Shown here: piece after piece, positions 51,562-60,573 of the stretch | How the letters are laid out: each line of letters starts with the position of its first letter | Numbering within the stretch: the first letter of the stretch is position 1 | NCBI RefSeq assembly: GCF_016405855.1 | Contig: NZ_JAEFCA010000001.1 | Location: 840,012-904,011 of the forward strand | Source: Flavobacterium sp. IB48 | GTDB lineage: Bacteria > Bacteroidota > Bacteroidia > Flavobacteriales > Flavobacteriaceae | Direction of reading: 5' to 3' | DNA length: 64,000 nt | The notes under the pieces: generated by a model | Databases searched by the model: none | What the model saw: only the letters and a program-made list of their open reading frames with translations | What the model was told of the DNA's origin: nothing | Translations under genes and position numbers: made by a program

Positions 51562-51587
51562 ATGTTTCATTTTATAAAATGAAACAT
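51562..51587. promoter_or_regulatory. 26-bp perfect palindrome (operator-like)
   Basis: ATGTTTCAT and ATGAAACAT arms around TTTATAAA, perfectly symmetric over 26 bases. Its centre is exactly 50 bp from that of the neighbour (51524.5 and 51574.5), about five helical turns, so two bound dimers would face the same side of the DNA. A looser GTTTCA...TGAAAC pair lies at 51400-51432. The rest of 51281-51828 holds no gene. Confidence 0.6.
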
Positions 51588-51828
51588 CGCAAAACATCAG
51601 AAAATTAAGCAGTTAAGTCTTTGGTGAAAAAGTACCAAAAAGAGAGAAATAATCATGTGAATTCTATTTTGACATCAATATTTTTTAAACTTTTAGTCAA
51701 ATGGAACAAAAAAATCTTCTTTTTAAACTAAAAATTTATCAGATTATCAAAATATTACACTATAAAATGTCTAGTAAAAGATAAAAAGTCTAACTAAGCA
51801 AACTATTTTTTTTAAAAAGGTTTAGTAA

Positions 51829-51864
51829 CAAAAAAGCCGCTTAAAAAATTAAGCGGCCTTTTTT
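51829..51864 (-). terminator. Terminator of the pyk operon
   Basis: AAGCCGCTTAA pairs with TTAAGCGGCCTT across a short A/T loop, followed by a T-run, 18 bases past the pyk stop. Confidence 0.85.
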
Positions 51865-51881
51865 ACATATCTTAAGAAATG

Positions 51882-53315
51882 TTACTCGATTTCAGAAACT
51901 CTCATCGTGTTAACCATTCCTCTATCTTTAATTGGCATTGCAGCAAGGTTGATTAAGTAATCTCCTTTTTGTGCATAACCTTTATTGATTGCAATTTGAT
52001 TTACATCTGTTACAGTGTCATCAGTACTTTCTTCATTATCATAGTAGAAAGATTTAACTCCCCACAATAAATTCAATTGTGTTAAGATTCTTTTGTTTGA
52101 AGTAAATACCAAAATATGAGCTGTAGATGGTCTCCAAGCCGAAATTTGAAACGCTGTATAACCGCTGTTTGTTAAAGTACAAATTGCTTTAGCCTCGATT
52201 TCATTTGCTAATAAAGCTGCTTGGTGGCAAACTGTTTTAGTAACGAAACGTTTAGTTTTAATTTGTGGTGTATTCTGAGGCACTTGAATAAGCGGAGAGT
52301 TTTCTACAGCTTCGCAAATTTGTGCCATTCTTTGAATTACTTGTACAGGGTAGTTTCCAGTAGCAGTTTCTCCAGATAACATTACAGCATCTGCACCATC
52401 CATTACAGAGTTTGCAACGTCGTTTACTTCTGCTCTTGTCGGAGTTAAACTTGTAATCATTGTTTCCATCATTTGTGTAGCAACGATAACAGGAATTCTA
52501 GCTGTTTTAGCTCTTCTGATCAAATCTTTTTGTACCAATGGAACTTCGTGAGCAGGAAGCTCAACACCAAGATCTCCACGAGCAACCATTAAACCATCAC
52601 AATATGCTACAATTTTATCCATGTTCTCAAGAGCTTCTGGCATTTCAATTTTAGCAATGATTGGAATTTTTACATCTGAATGTTTAGCAATTAATTCTTG
52701 TAAATCTTGTAAATCGCGTGGAGTCTTTACAAATGAAAGTGCGATCCAATCTACTTTTTGCTCGATTGCGAAAATCGCATCAGCAATATCTTTTTCAGTT
52801 AAAGCTGGTAAAGAAATTTTTGTGTTTGGAAGATTAACTCCTTTTTTAGATTTTAATTCTCCACCTTGAATAACTTTAGCAACAACTTCTGTTTTTTTAT
52901 CTGTAGAAACAATTTCGAAAATAAGTTTACCATCATCAAGCAAAATGCGCTCTCCAACATTTACATCATTTGGGAAATTCTGATATTTCATAAATGCTTT
53001 TTTAGCATTTCCGATAATATCCTCTGCAGTTGTAAAAGTAATTTCGTCTCCATCATGTACAACAGTTCCTTCTTCCATTACACCAACTCTAAGTTTTGGT
53101 CCTTGCAAATCTCCTAAGATTGCAGTTGTGTAACCAAACTCTTCGTTTAATCCTCTAATGATGTCGATTTTTTCTTTTACTCCTTCGTAATCTGCATGCG
53201 AAAAATTGATTCTAAACACATTAACCCCAGCATCGATCATATCTTTAATGATCTCTCTTGTACTACAAGCGGGCCCAAGTGTAGCAACAATTTTGGTTTT
53301 CTTGTTTGTTAGCAT
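51882..53315 (-). CDS. pyk: Pyruvate kinase
   Basis: A 477-residue pyruvate kinase, the last step of glycolysis (phosphoenolpyruvate + ADP to pyruvate + ATP). Landmarks: KIVATLGPACS at the N-terminus, DAGVNVFRINFSHADY, LQGPKLRVG, the effector/substrate signature IPIIAKIEMPEALENMDKIV with the catalytic Lys and Glu, MVARGDLGVELP and VIVATQMMETMI. The C-terminal allosteric domain is present. It ends the run acpP-fabF-rnc-IPExxxVDY-pyk and has a strong terminator. Confidence 0.97.
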   Translation of the reverse strand: MLTNKKTKIVATLGPACSTREIIKDMIDAGVNVFRINFSHADYEGVKEKIDIIRGLNEEFGYTTAILGDLQGPKLRVGVMEEGTVVHDGDEITFTTAEDIIGNAKKAFMKYQNFPNDVNVGERILLDDGKLIFEIVSTDKKTEVVAKVIQGGELKSKKGVNLPNTKISLPALTEKDIADAIFAIEQKVDWIALSFVKTPRDLQDLQELIAKHSDVKIPIIAKIEMPEALENMDKIVAYCDGLMVARGDLGVELPAHEVPLVQKDLIRRAKTARIPVIVATQMMETMITSLTPTRAEVNDVANSVMDGADAVMLSGETATGNYPVQVIQRMAQICEAVENSPLIQVPQNTPQIKTKRFVTKTVCHQAALLANEIEAKAICTLTNSGYTAFQISAWRPSTAHILVFTSNKRILTQLNLLWGVKSFYYDNEESTDDTVTDVNQIAINKGYAQKGDYLINLAAMPIKDRGMVNTMRVSEIE

Positions 53316-53320
53316 TTTTT

Positions 53321-53809
53321 TTAAAAAATTAGATTGTTTTTTGATTTTATTTTGTCTGTATCAACAGCATAAATAGCCGCAATACTTTCTATTGTGTTTA
53401 ATTTTTGTTGAATTTCTGAAAAATTAAGCGCCTCTTCGCTATTATCAATTTTCAGGAAAAAATCGACTTTTTTAAATTCAGGAAGTAAATGAATTGTTGT
53501 CGAAACCTCACTTGTTTCATTAGAAAACAAATTCTGGAAATCATTTGTACTCACAGAAATGATTTCATTTTTATTCTGAATTAAATTCCAGGAAACAGCC
53601 TTTTCTTCATCATAATAATAGAATCTCGAAAAATTTGCTTCACCTTCCTTAGTTTGAGCATGGATCTCGTGTTTGCTCTTACTTAAGTTGATCGGAAGGA
53701 TTTTATTAATAAAATAAGCCAATCTATAATCTTCTAATGAAGTATGAATTGCCATTAAATAATAATCAATTTCGTCAAATTCGTCTAAATCCAATTTATG
53801 AATAGCCAT
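53321..53809 (-). CDS. IPExxxVDY family protein
   Basis: A 162-residue protein of a Bacteroidota family named after a C-terminal motif; here the motif reads LPEFKKVDFFL. The ATG at 53809 is chosen because it begins the conserved MAIHKLDLDEFDEIDYYLMA. Its place between rnc and pyk is the usual neighbourhood in flavobacteria. The first bases of the pyk gene follow 5 bases after its stop. Function unknown. Confidence 0.82.
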   Translation of the reverse strand: MAIHKLDLDEFDEIDYYLMAIHTSLEDYRLAYFINKILPINLSKSKHEIHAQTKEGEANFSRFYYYDEEKAVSWNLIQNKNEIISVSTNDFQNLFSNETSEVSTTIHLLPEFKKVDFFLKIDNSEEALNFSEIQQKLNTIESIAAIYAVDTDKIKSKNNLIF

Positions 53810-53934
53810 GTCTTGAAAAATCAAGTTGTAAATATACTATTTCTAAACGGAGCATCAACAGTAATGACGCGCTTGTTTTGTTAAATTATAAACGAAAACG
53901 TTGTAGACTTGTGATAGTTACAACATTTTTGCAG

Positions 53935-54675
53935 CTATTTCTTGTCAATTTTTTCTTGAAATGCAAAATAAGCTCTCTGAGATGCTTTTTCTTCTGCTTT
54001 CTTTTTTGAAGTTGCACGCGCTCTTGCGACAACTTTATCGTCAATGCTCAATTTGACACCAAATAAACGCTGGCCGTCTATACCATTATCTTCGAAAATG
54101 TCATAATGAAAAACTCTTTTTTCTTTCTGACACCATTCGATAACAAGACTTTTATAACTAATAACTTTACCTTCTAATCGAGCAATATCGACATAAGGAG
54201 TTACTACTCTTTTTTGGATGAATTTCTCGCAAAAAGCATAGCCTTTATCTAAATAAATTGCTCCAATTAAAGACTCAAAAATATTACCATGAATGTTTTC
54301 TCCAAAGTGCTGAATTGGCACTTTGCTCTCTACAAACTGTACTAAATTTAAATCTTTACCTAACTCGTTCAAATGCTCTCGACTCACAATTTTCGAACGC
54401 ATTTTAGTTAAATAACCTTCGTCACCATTTGGAGCTTTATTAAATAAATGTGCAGCAATCACGGCACTTAACATAGCATCTCCTAAAAACTCTAAGCGTT
54501 CATAATTTATAGGATGCCCATTTTGATCTAATTTATTTGAAGAGCGATGTGTGAAAGCTCTTCGGTAAAAATCAACATTTGTAGGCGGAAAACCAAGAAT
54601 TTTCTGAATAGTGTCAAAAAAAATCCCGTCTTCTAGAGAACGGGATTTAGAAAATATTTTTTTGATAATATTCAT
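53935..54675 (-). CDS. rnc: Ribonuclease III
   Basis: A 246-residue double-strand-specific endoribonuclease that processes rRNA precursors. The catalytic domain has YERLEFLGDAMLSAVIAAHL with the metal-binding Glu/Asp and FESLIGAIYLDKGY; the C-terminal dsRNA-binding domain ends ATSKKKAEEKASQRAYFAFQ. It starts 10 bases after fabF on the same strand, a conserved Bacteroidota arrangement. Confidence 0.95.
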   Translation of the reverse strand: MNIIKKIFSKSRSLEDGIFFDTIQKILGFPPTNVDFYRRAFTHRSSNKLDQNGHPINYERLEFLGDAMLSAVIAAHLFNKAPNGDEGYLTKMRSKIVSREHLNELGKDLNLVQFVESKVPIQHFGENIHGNIFESLIGAIYLDKGYAFCEKFIQKRVVTPYVDIARLEGKVISYKSLVIEWCQKEKRVFHYDIFEDNGIDGQRLFGVKLSIDDKVVARARATSKKKAEEKASQRAYFAFQEKIDKK

Positions 54676-54685
54676 ATACAGAAAA

Positions 54686-55939
54686 TTAATCAGCTAGTTT
54701 TTTAAACAATACGCAAGCATTGTGTCCACCAAAACCAAATGTATTACTCATAGCAACATTTACTTCTCTTTTTTGAGGTTTGTTTAGAGTAAGGTTTAAA
54801 GATGGGTCAATGTTTTCATCAACAACTGTATGGTTAATCGTTGGAGGAACAATTCCGTGTTGCATTGCCAAGATAGAAGCAATAGCTTCGATAGCTCCAG
54901 CAGCACCAAGTAAGTGTCCTGTCATAGATTTTGTAGAGTTGATGTTGATATTTTTGGCGTGATCTCCAAAAACTTTACTGATTGCTTTTAACTCAGCAAC
55001 GTCTCCTAATGGAGTAGAAGTTCCGTGAGTATTAATATGATCAACCTGATCAGGTGTCATTCCAGCATCTCTCAATGTGTTTTCCATTACTGCGATAACT
55101 CCAATTCCTTCTGGATGTGGTGCCGTTAAGTGGTAAGCATCTGATGACATTCCGCCACCACCAATTTCACAGTAGATTTTTGCACCTCTAGCTTTAGCAT
55201 GTTCGTAATCTTCAAGAACCAAAGCTCCTGCTCCTTCTCCTAAAACGAAACCATCTCTAGTTGCATCAAAAGGTCTTGAAGCTGTTTCTGGACTTTCGTT
55301 TCTTGTTGATAAAGCGTGCATTGAGCTAAATCCTCCCATACCAGCAATTGTAACTGCAGCTTCAGAACCACCAGAAACAATAACATCGCACATTCCTAAA
55401 CGAATGTAATTGAAAGCATCGATTAGCGCATTTGCAGAAGATGCACAAGCAGAAACCGTTGTATAATTTGGTCCCATGTACCCGTTACGCATAGAAATAT
55501 GCGCTGGAGCGATATCGGCAATCATTTTAGGAATAAAGAAAGGATTGAACTTTGGAGTTCCATCACCTTTTGCATAATACAATACTTCATCCTGGAAAGT
55601 TTCTAAACCTCCAATTCCTGCTCCCCAGATAACACCAACTCTTTGTTTGTTTACGTTGTCATTTGTGATTCCTGCATCTTTAATAGCTTCATCACTAGCA
55701 GCAATTGCATATTGTGCAAACTTATCTAATCTACGAGATTCCTTGCGATCCATGTAATCTTCAATATTGAAGTTTTTTACTTCGCAGGCAAATTTCGTTT
55801 TATGTTTCTCGGTATCATAATATGTGATCGGAGCGGCTCCGCTAACTCCATTCACAAGTGCGTTCCAATATTCTTGGATATTATTCCCGATAGGAGTAAG
55901 TGCACCTAATCCTGTTACAACAACTCGCCTTAATGCCAT
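54686..55939 (-). CDS. fabF: 3-oxoacyl-ACP synthase II
   Basis: A 417-residue beta-ketoacyl-ACP synthase that elongates fatty acids by condensing malonyl-ACP with acyl-ACP. The nucleophilic Cys is in TVSACASSANALIDAF; the two catalytic His residues are in HINTHGTSTPLGD and SMTGHLLGAAGAIEA. The GFGGHNACVLF ending is typical. acpP lies upstream on the same strand with a 236-base spacer that contains a nested hairpin. Confidence 0.97.
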   Translation of the reverse strand: MALRRVVVTGLGALTPIGNNIQEYWNALVNGVSGAAPITYYDTEKHKTKFACEVKNFNIEDYMDRKESRRLDKFAQYAIAASDEAIKDAGITNDNVNKQRVGVIWGAGIGGLETFQDEVLYYAKGDGTPKFNPFFIPKMIADIAPAHISMRNGYMGPNYTTVSACASSANALIDAFNYIRLGMCDVIVSGGSEAAVTIAGMGGFSSMHALSTRNESPETASRPFDATRDGFVLGEGAGALVLEDYEHAKARGAKIYCEIGGGGMSSDAYHLTAPHPEGIGVIAVMENTLRDAGMTPDQVDHINTHGTSTPLGDVAELKAISKVFGDHAKNININSTKSMTGHLLGAAGAIEAIASILAMQHGIVPPTINHTVVDENIDPSLNLTLNKPQKREVNVAMSNTFGFGGHNACVLFKKLAD

Positions 55940-56077
55940 AAATATGTGTTTTGTACTTTAAACAAATAAAACCCACGCTTTCTTAACTTATTGTTATTTA
56001 AGAGCCATGGGAATTACAATAAAATATATCTTGTTTGATTGAAAATCAATCGAAATTTAAATTTTAAAAAAATAATA

Positions 56078-56168
56078 ACACCCGACTCTTAAAAATTTCA
56101 AAAATCAAAAATCAAATTCCAACTGGAATTTGGAATTTCAAAAATTGGTACTTTTAGAAATCGGGTGT
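56078..56168. other. Nested inverted repeats between acpP and fabF
   Basis: ACACCCGA (56078-56085) pairs with TCGGGTGT (56161-56168), enclosing a smaller AAATTCC/GGAATTT hairpin and direct repeats of AAATCAAAAATC. It may stop part of the transcripts after acpP or set separate acpP and fabF levels. Confidence 0.5.
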
Positions 56169-56175
56169 GGTATTA

Positions 56176-56412
56176 TTATTTTTTTGCTTCTTCGATATAA
56201 GAAATAGCTTGACCTACAGTAGCAATGTTTTCTGCTTGATCGTCTGGAATTTGAATATCAAATTCTTTTTCGAATTCCATAATAAGCTCAACAGTGTCTA
56301 ATGAGTCAGCTCCTAAATCATTAGTGAAGCTTGCTTCTGTTACAACTTCGTTTTCGTCAACACCTAATTTGTCTACGATAATCGCTTTTACTCTTGATGC
56401 AATGTCTGACAT
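56176..56412 (-). CDS. acpP: Acyl carrier protein
   Basis: A 78-residue acidic carrier protein. Ser37 in [16 protein letters not shown] is the site of 4'-phosphopantetheine attachment. It provides the acyl carrier for FabF encoded downstream. A -7 box lies at 56443-56450 and purN is divergent. Confidence 0.97.
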   Translation of the reverse strand: MSDIASRVKAIIVDKLGVDENEVVTEASFTNDLGADSLDTVELIMEFEKEFDIQIPDDQAENIATVGQAISYIEEAKK

Positions 56413-56442
56413 AATCTTTAATTTTAGAATTTAATTTGTTGG

Positions 56443-56450
56443 CAAAAATA
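56443..56450 (-). promoter_or_regulatory. Promoter -7 box of acpP
   Basis: The minus-strand sequence TATTTTTG matches TAnnTTTG, with a TTG about 18 bases further upstream, 31 bases before the acpP start. Confidence 0.55.
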
Positions 56451-56587
56451 AAAAACTTTATTTTAAAACAACTATTTAGTTTATAAATGTGACACTAATT
56501 TATAAAATTAATTTCAAGAAAGGTCTTTTAAAGCTATTTATTTTCGATTTTTATTCCGTTTTTTGCAGTCTTAAAACACACAACTTT

Positions 56588-57160
56588 ATGAAAAAAATTA
56601 TCGTTTTCGCCTCAGGATCAGGAACTAACGCGGAGAACATTATAAAATATTTTTCGAACACCGAAATTGCGAAGGTTGTTTCGGTCTTTACAAATAATGC
56701 TTCGGCAAAAGTGATTGAAAGAGCAAAAAATCATCAAATTCCGGTCGAAATCTTCTCAAAAAACGAACTTTTAGAAAGAAACGTACTACAAAAAGTGCAA
56801 GAAATCGACCCGGATTTGATAATTTTGGCTGGCTTTTTATTAAAGTTCCCAGAAAACATAATCGAACAATATCCGAATAAAATAATCAACATTCATCCTG
56901 CCCTTTTACCAAGTTACGGAGGTAAAGGAATGTACGGAATGCACATACATAGAGCAATTGTAAATAATAAAGAAAAAGAAACCGGAATCTCTATTCATTA
57001 TGTTAATGAAAACTATGATGAAGGCGGTATTATCTTTCAGGCAAATGTGGCACTAACCGATGAAGATACTCCAGAAAGTGTTGCAGAGAAGATTCATGAG
57101 CTGGAACAAAAACATTTTCCAGAGATTATTCATAAATTGTTAGATTCAAATTTCAACTAA
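56588..57160 (+). CDS. purN: Phosphoribosylglycinamide formyltransferase
   Basis: A 190-residue GAR transformylase (purine synthesis, uses 10-formyl-THF). The ATG at 56588 is chosen because it starts the Rossmann fold MKKIIVFASGSGTNAENI; the frame is open upstream for 33 codons without conserved sequence. Catalytic Asn and His lie in IINIHPALLPSYGGKGMYG, and the Asp in GISIHYVNENYDEGGII. It is followed by rnhA after 41 bases. Confidence 0.94.
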   Translation: MKKIIVFASGSGTNAENIIKYFSNTEIAKVVSVFTNNASAKVIERAKNHQIPVEIFSKNELLERNVLQKVQEIDPDLIILAGFLLKFPENIIEQYPNKIINIHPALLPSYGGKGMYGMHIHRAIVNNKEKETGISIHYVNENYDEGGIIFQANVALTDEDTPESVAEKIHELEQKHFPEIIHKLLDSNFN

Positions 57161-57201
57161 TCAAATCTCAATTTAAACAATCTACAATTTAAAATAATTA
57201 A

Positions 57202-57678
57202 ATGTCTCACGAAGTACATATATATACAGACGGCGCAGCAAAAGGCAATCCAGGAAATGGCGGTTATGGAGTCGTAATGGAATTAGTCGGAACACCACAT
57301 AAAAAAGAATTTTACGAAGGTTTTCGTCTCACTACCAATAATAGAATGGAACTTCTAGCAGTAATTGTAGGTTTAGAAAAACTGAAAAAGCCAAACATGA
57401 AAGTCCTTGTGGTTTCAGATTCTAAATATGTAGTCGATTCTGTTGAAAAAAAATGGGTTTTCGGTTGGGAGAAAAAAGGATATAAAGACAAGAAAAATCC
57501 CGACCTCTGGAAACGTTTTTTAATTGCATATCGAAAACATCAAGTAGATTTTAAATGGATTAAAGGACATAACAATCATCCGCAAAACGAACGTTGCGAT
57601 CAATTGGCAGTTATGGCATCGATGCAACCGAAACTTTCTGTAGATGTCTACTACGAAACCATTGGTTCTAAAGAATAA
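57202..57678 (+). CDS. rnhA: Ribonuclease HI
   Basis: A 158-residue RNase H1 that degrades RNA in RNA/DNA hybrids. All four catalytic acids are visible: Asp in YTDGAAKGNPGNGGYG, Glu in NNRMELLAVI, Asp in VVSDSKYVVD and Asp in NERCDQLAVMA. It shares the purN transcript and ends in a strong terminator at 57677. Confidence 0.95.
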   Translation: MSHEVHIYTDGAAKGNPGNGGYGVVMELVGTPHKKEFYEGFRLTTNNRMELLAVIVGLEKLKKPNMKVLVVSDSKYVVDSVEKKWVFGWEKKGYKDKKNPDLWKRFLIAYRKHQVDFKWIKGHNNHPQNERCDQLAVMASMQPKLSVDVYYETIGSKE

Positions 57679-57711
57679 AAAAAACGCATCAAATAATTGA
57701 TGCGTTTTTTT
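57677..57711 (+). terminator. Terminator of purN-rnhA
   Basis: AAACGCATCAA pairs with TTGATGCGTTT around ATAA, then a T-run; the opposing A-run makes it bidirectional, and the convergent 57733 gene could use it too. Confidence 0.85.
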
Positions 57712-57732
57712 GTACTAACTTAAATTTCTTAT

Positions 57733-58080
57733 TTACTCTTTATCTAAATCTTTTGCTGTTTTAAATCCAGTCAAAAGCCCGATTCCTGCCATTATAAAAA
57801 TAATTGAAGGATAAACAGCTCCATCATCTAGAGAAGTATAAGTTGTAATTAACAACGCTAGAAAAATTCCAACTCCACTACCTATTAATAAGAAAGCTAT
57901 ATTGACAACAAATATTTTCCATGCTGGAACTCCGTTACCTCTTCCCTGCAAAAAAATACTAGCATCTACTCCTTTTTCTATAAGAGCAAGTCGCTCTCTA
58001 TTTCTTGTTGAATAAATTAAATAAACGATCCCGAAGATCATCAAAAAAAGACTTAGCGGTACTAAAACTTGTGGTCCCAT
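57733..58080 (-). CDS. DUF6249-like membrane protein
   Basis: A 115-residue membrane protein with a first helix at residues ~5-23, a cytoplasmic RNRERLALIEKGVDASIFLQ segment, and two further helices (IFVVNIAFLLIGSGVGIFLA; YPSIIFIMAGIGLLTGF). The RxRLALIEKG motif after helix 1 is typical of DUF6249 proteins, which often occur near ECF sigma factors. An ECF sigma gene is divergent from it, 220 bases away. Function unknown. Confidence 0.72.
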   Translation of the reverse strand: MGPQVLVPLSLFLMIFGIVYLIYSTRNRERLALIEKGVDASIFLQGRGNGVPAWKIFVVNIAFLLIGSGVGIFLALLITTYTSLDDGAVYPSIIFIMAGIGLLTGFKTAKDLDKE

Positions 58081-58395
58081 AATTTTATGTTTTTATAATT
58101 GATTGATACTCCATATGACGACACCTTTTAAATTGAGGTTACAGCTTTTTTGAAAAATTTTTAAATTTTAAATTTCAAACTTAAAAAATCACTGATTATC
58201 AGCTATTTTTGAATATATTTTTCGCAAACAAACTTTATCGAAGTCTTAAATTTTGACAAAGTATTATACTCCTATATATGTACATATAACAAAATTGGAA
58301 TTTTGAATTTGTATTTAGAATTCATGCTTAAAAAAAATAGAATTTATTTTCGAATTTCTTGTAACCTAAATAAACAAACGGTCGTCCTATATAAT

Positions 58396-58983
58396 ATGAG
58401 CACAATACAAGATCAACATTATATCGATAAAGTTTTGCGGGGAGACACCAATGCATTTGGCGTTCTTGTAGATCGTTATAAGGATATGATCTTTACTTTG
58501 GCTCTAAAAATGGTTAAAAACCGTGAAGAAGCAGAAGAAGTTGCTCAAGACACCTTTATAAAGATTTATAATTCGCTGACAAAATTTAAGGGAGATTCCA
58601 AATTTTCGACTTGGATTTACAAGATTGCTTATAATACATGTCTAGACCGTTTGAAAAAAAATAAAAAAGAAGATCTGAATATTTCTATTGATGATTTTTC
58701 TTCTCATTTAATTAAAACCATGGACAATGCTTTGAGCGCATTAGAAGAAAAAGAACGAAAGCAAACCATTCAGAAATGTTTAAATTTATTGCCAAGCGAT
58801 GAAAATTTTCTTTTGACCTTATTTTATTTTGATGATCAGAATTTGGAGGAAATTGGAAAGATCATGAATATATCGGCCAACAATGCCAAAGTAAAGTTAT
58901 TTAGGAGCCGACAGAAATTAGCTGTAATTTTGAGACAGCAGTTAGAACCAGAAATAATAGAATGTTATGAAAGAGAGCGATAA
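58396..58983 (+). CDS. ECF-type RNA polymerase sigma factor
   Basis: A 195-residue sigma-70 family member with only regions 2 and 4. The ATG at 58396 is preferred since it opens MSTIQDQHYIDKVLRGDTNA; earlier in-frame codons add a segment of no known kind. Region 2 has YKDMIFTLALKMVKNREEAE and TFIKIYNSLTKFKGDSKFST; region 4 has LTLFYFDDQNLEEIGKIMNI. The next gene overlaps its last 17 bases and encodes a membrane protein, probably its partner. Confidence 0.9.
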   Translation: MSTIQDQHYIDKVLRGDTNAFGVLVDRYKDMIFTLALKMVKNREEAEEVAQDTFIKIYNSLTKFKGDSKFSTWIYKIAYNTCLDRLKKNKKEDLNISIDDFSSHLIKTMDNALSALEEKERKQTIQKCLNLLPSDENFLLTLFYFDDQNLEEIGKIMNISANNAKVKLFRSRQKLAVILRQQLEPEIIECYERER

Positions 58984-59362
58984 AAATATAGAACAACTTA
59001 TTGAGAAAATGATGGCTGAAGAAAAACTGCAGTCGCCATCAATAGATTTTACTTCTAAAATAATGGCTGAAGTTCATCTTTTAGAAGAGAAAAAACTCAA
59101 AGCATACAAACCTTTAATTTCTAAACCAATCTGGATTTTAATGGGATTGGCTTTAATTGCTTTGGTGATTTATGTTTCTCTATTTACCGCATCACAAAAC
59201 AATTTGGAAATTGGCAAACAGTACGCCGATCAAGTGGCAAGTCTATTTTCAGGAATTCATTTTTCTAAAAATATCTTGTATGCCATCTTAATTGTTCCAA
59301 TTATGATTCTGCTTCAGGTTGGAATTTTGAAGAATTATTTTGACAAAAAGTATCAATTATAA
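58967..59362 (+). CDS. Membrane protein, probable anti-sigma partner
   Basis: A 131-residue protein with a soluble, charged N-terminal ~50 residues (ESDKNIEQLIEKMMAEEKLQ) and two membrane helices (WILMGLALIALVIYVSLF; LYAILIVPIMILLQVGIL). The overlap with the sigma gene by 17 bases implies coupled translation. That layout fits an anti-sigma factor, but it lacks a recognisable zinc (HxxxCxxC) motif, so the role is inferred from context only. Confidence 0.65.
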   Translation: MKESDKNIEQLIEKMMAEEKLQSPSIDFTSKIMAEVHLLEEKKLKAYKPLISKPIWILMGLALIALVIYVSLFTASQNNLEIGKQYADQVASLFSGIHFSKNILYAILIVPIMILLQVGILKNYFDKKYQL

Positions 59363-59370
59363 ATTTAAAG

Positions 59371-60273
59371 ATGAGAAACAAAACGACAACTTTTAAACAA
59401 GTTCTAAAAGCAAAAAGAATACCCATATATATTCTCTTAATGTTGCTGTTTTTTATCACTACTCATACATCAGCAACTCCATCAAACTTTACCACTAAAG
59501 ACGTAAAATTTGTTAGCGAGGGCATTTCACTCGCTGGAACTATTTTTACGCCTAACAACATGCAAGCTGCTGTTGTGATTGTTCACGGATCTGGACAGGA
59601 AAAAAGAATGATAGACTTTGCTACAACTCTAGCCAATAATGGAATTGCAGTCTTAACATATGACAAACGTGGAGTCGGAGAATCAGGTGGCGTATATGCT
59701 GGACCAGAAGTAGGAACTAATAATGTCGATTTCTCAAACCTAACTCTTTTGTCTTTAGATGCAAGTGCAGCTGTAAACACTTTGTCAAAATATTTATCAA
59801 ATGACAAAATATCAATTGGCCTTATAGGCGGTAGTCAAGCTGGATGGATAATTCCATTGGCTGCAGAAAAAAATAAGAAAGTCAAATTTATGACCATATT
59901 TAGCGGAGCTCTTATCACGGTTAAAGAACAATTGAGATTCCAATTTTATACAAATGGGAATCAAGATTTTTGGAATACGCATTCAGAAGAAGAGGCAAGA
60001 AAGCACGTATTCAATGATCCAGACAAATATGAGTTTATTGATACAAATCCAAACGACATTCTTTCTAAATTATCAATTCCAGGATTTTGGATTTTTGGAG
60101 GCAAAGACATTCAAGTTCCAGTTAAACTATCAATCGAATATCTCGATGCATTAAAATCTAAAGAGAAACCTTATGAATATAAATTATTTCCAAACTTGGG
60201 TCACAATACAGCATTTTCAAACTCTGAAGAACCTATGAAGGATGCAATCAATTGGATTAAAAATATAAAATAA
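59371..60273 (+). CDS. Alpha/beta hydrolase, membrane-anchored or secreted
   Basis: A 300-residue alpha/beta hydrolase with a hydrophobic N-terminal segment (IPIYILLMLLFFITTHTSA) that suggests export. The oxyanion HGSG is in VIVHGSGQEKR, the nucleophile Ser in GLIGGSQAGWIIPLA (GxSxxG), the acid probably in IFGGKDIQVPV, and the His in NLGHNTAFS. It follows the anti-sigma-like gene by 8 bases and may be in the sigma operon. Substrate unknown. Confidence 0.86.
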   Translation: MRNKTTTFKQVLKAKRIPIYILLMLLFFITTHTSATPSNFTTKDVKFVSEGISLAGTIFTPNNMQAAVVIVHGSGQEKRMIDFATTLANNGIAVLTYDKRGVGESGGVYAGPEVGTNNVDFSNLTLLSLDASAAVNTLSKYLSNDKISIGLIGGSQAGWIIPLAAEKNKKVKFMTIFSGALITVKEQLRFQFYTNGNQDFWNTHSEEEARKHVFNDPDKYEFIDTNPNDILSKLSIPGFWIFGGKDIQVPVKLSIEYLDALKSKEKPYEYKLFPNLGHNTAFSNSEEPMKDAINWIKNIK

Positions 60274-60518
60274 TTTAAGGAATCGTACGCAAAGAATTTT
60301 TCGTGTTTTAATCGAAAAAAGAAAAACTTCTTCATTTAAAAAAACAAGACAGAAGAATGAGCTGTAAATTATTCGCAATTATTTTCAAAAAAGTTGCATC
60401 TTAAATTCAAAAAACCTATTATAAACACTGCGAAAAATCAATTTTAATTCATTCATTTACAATAGTTTTACTTCGAAAATACCTTCATTTTTTTAAGAAA
60501 ATTTTGAGACCCTAAACC

Positions 60519-60550
60519 GTTGCAAGATTGTAACTTATGAAGTATCTTTG
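60519..60550 (+). promoter_or_regulatory. Promoter of the PfkB kinase gene
   Basis: GTTG (60519-60522), 20 bases, then TATCTTTG (60543-60550), a consensus -7 box, 23 bases before the start codon. The 60274-60518 stretch upstream has no gene. Confidence 0.65.
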
Positions 60551-60573
60551 CACCCTAATTCGAAATTCATAAA

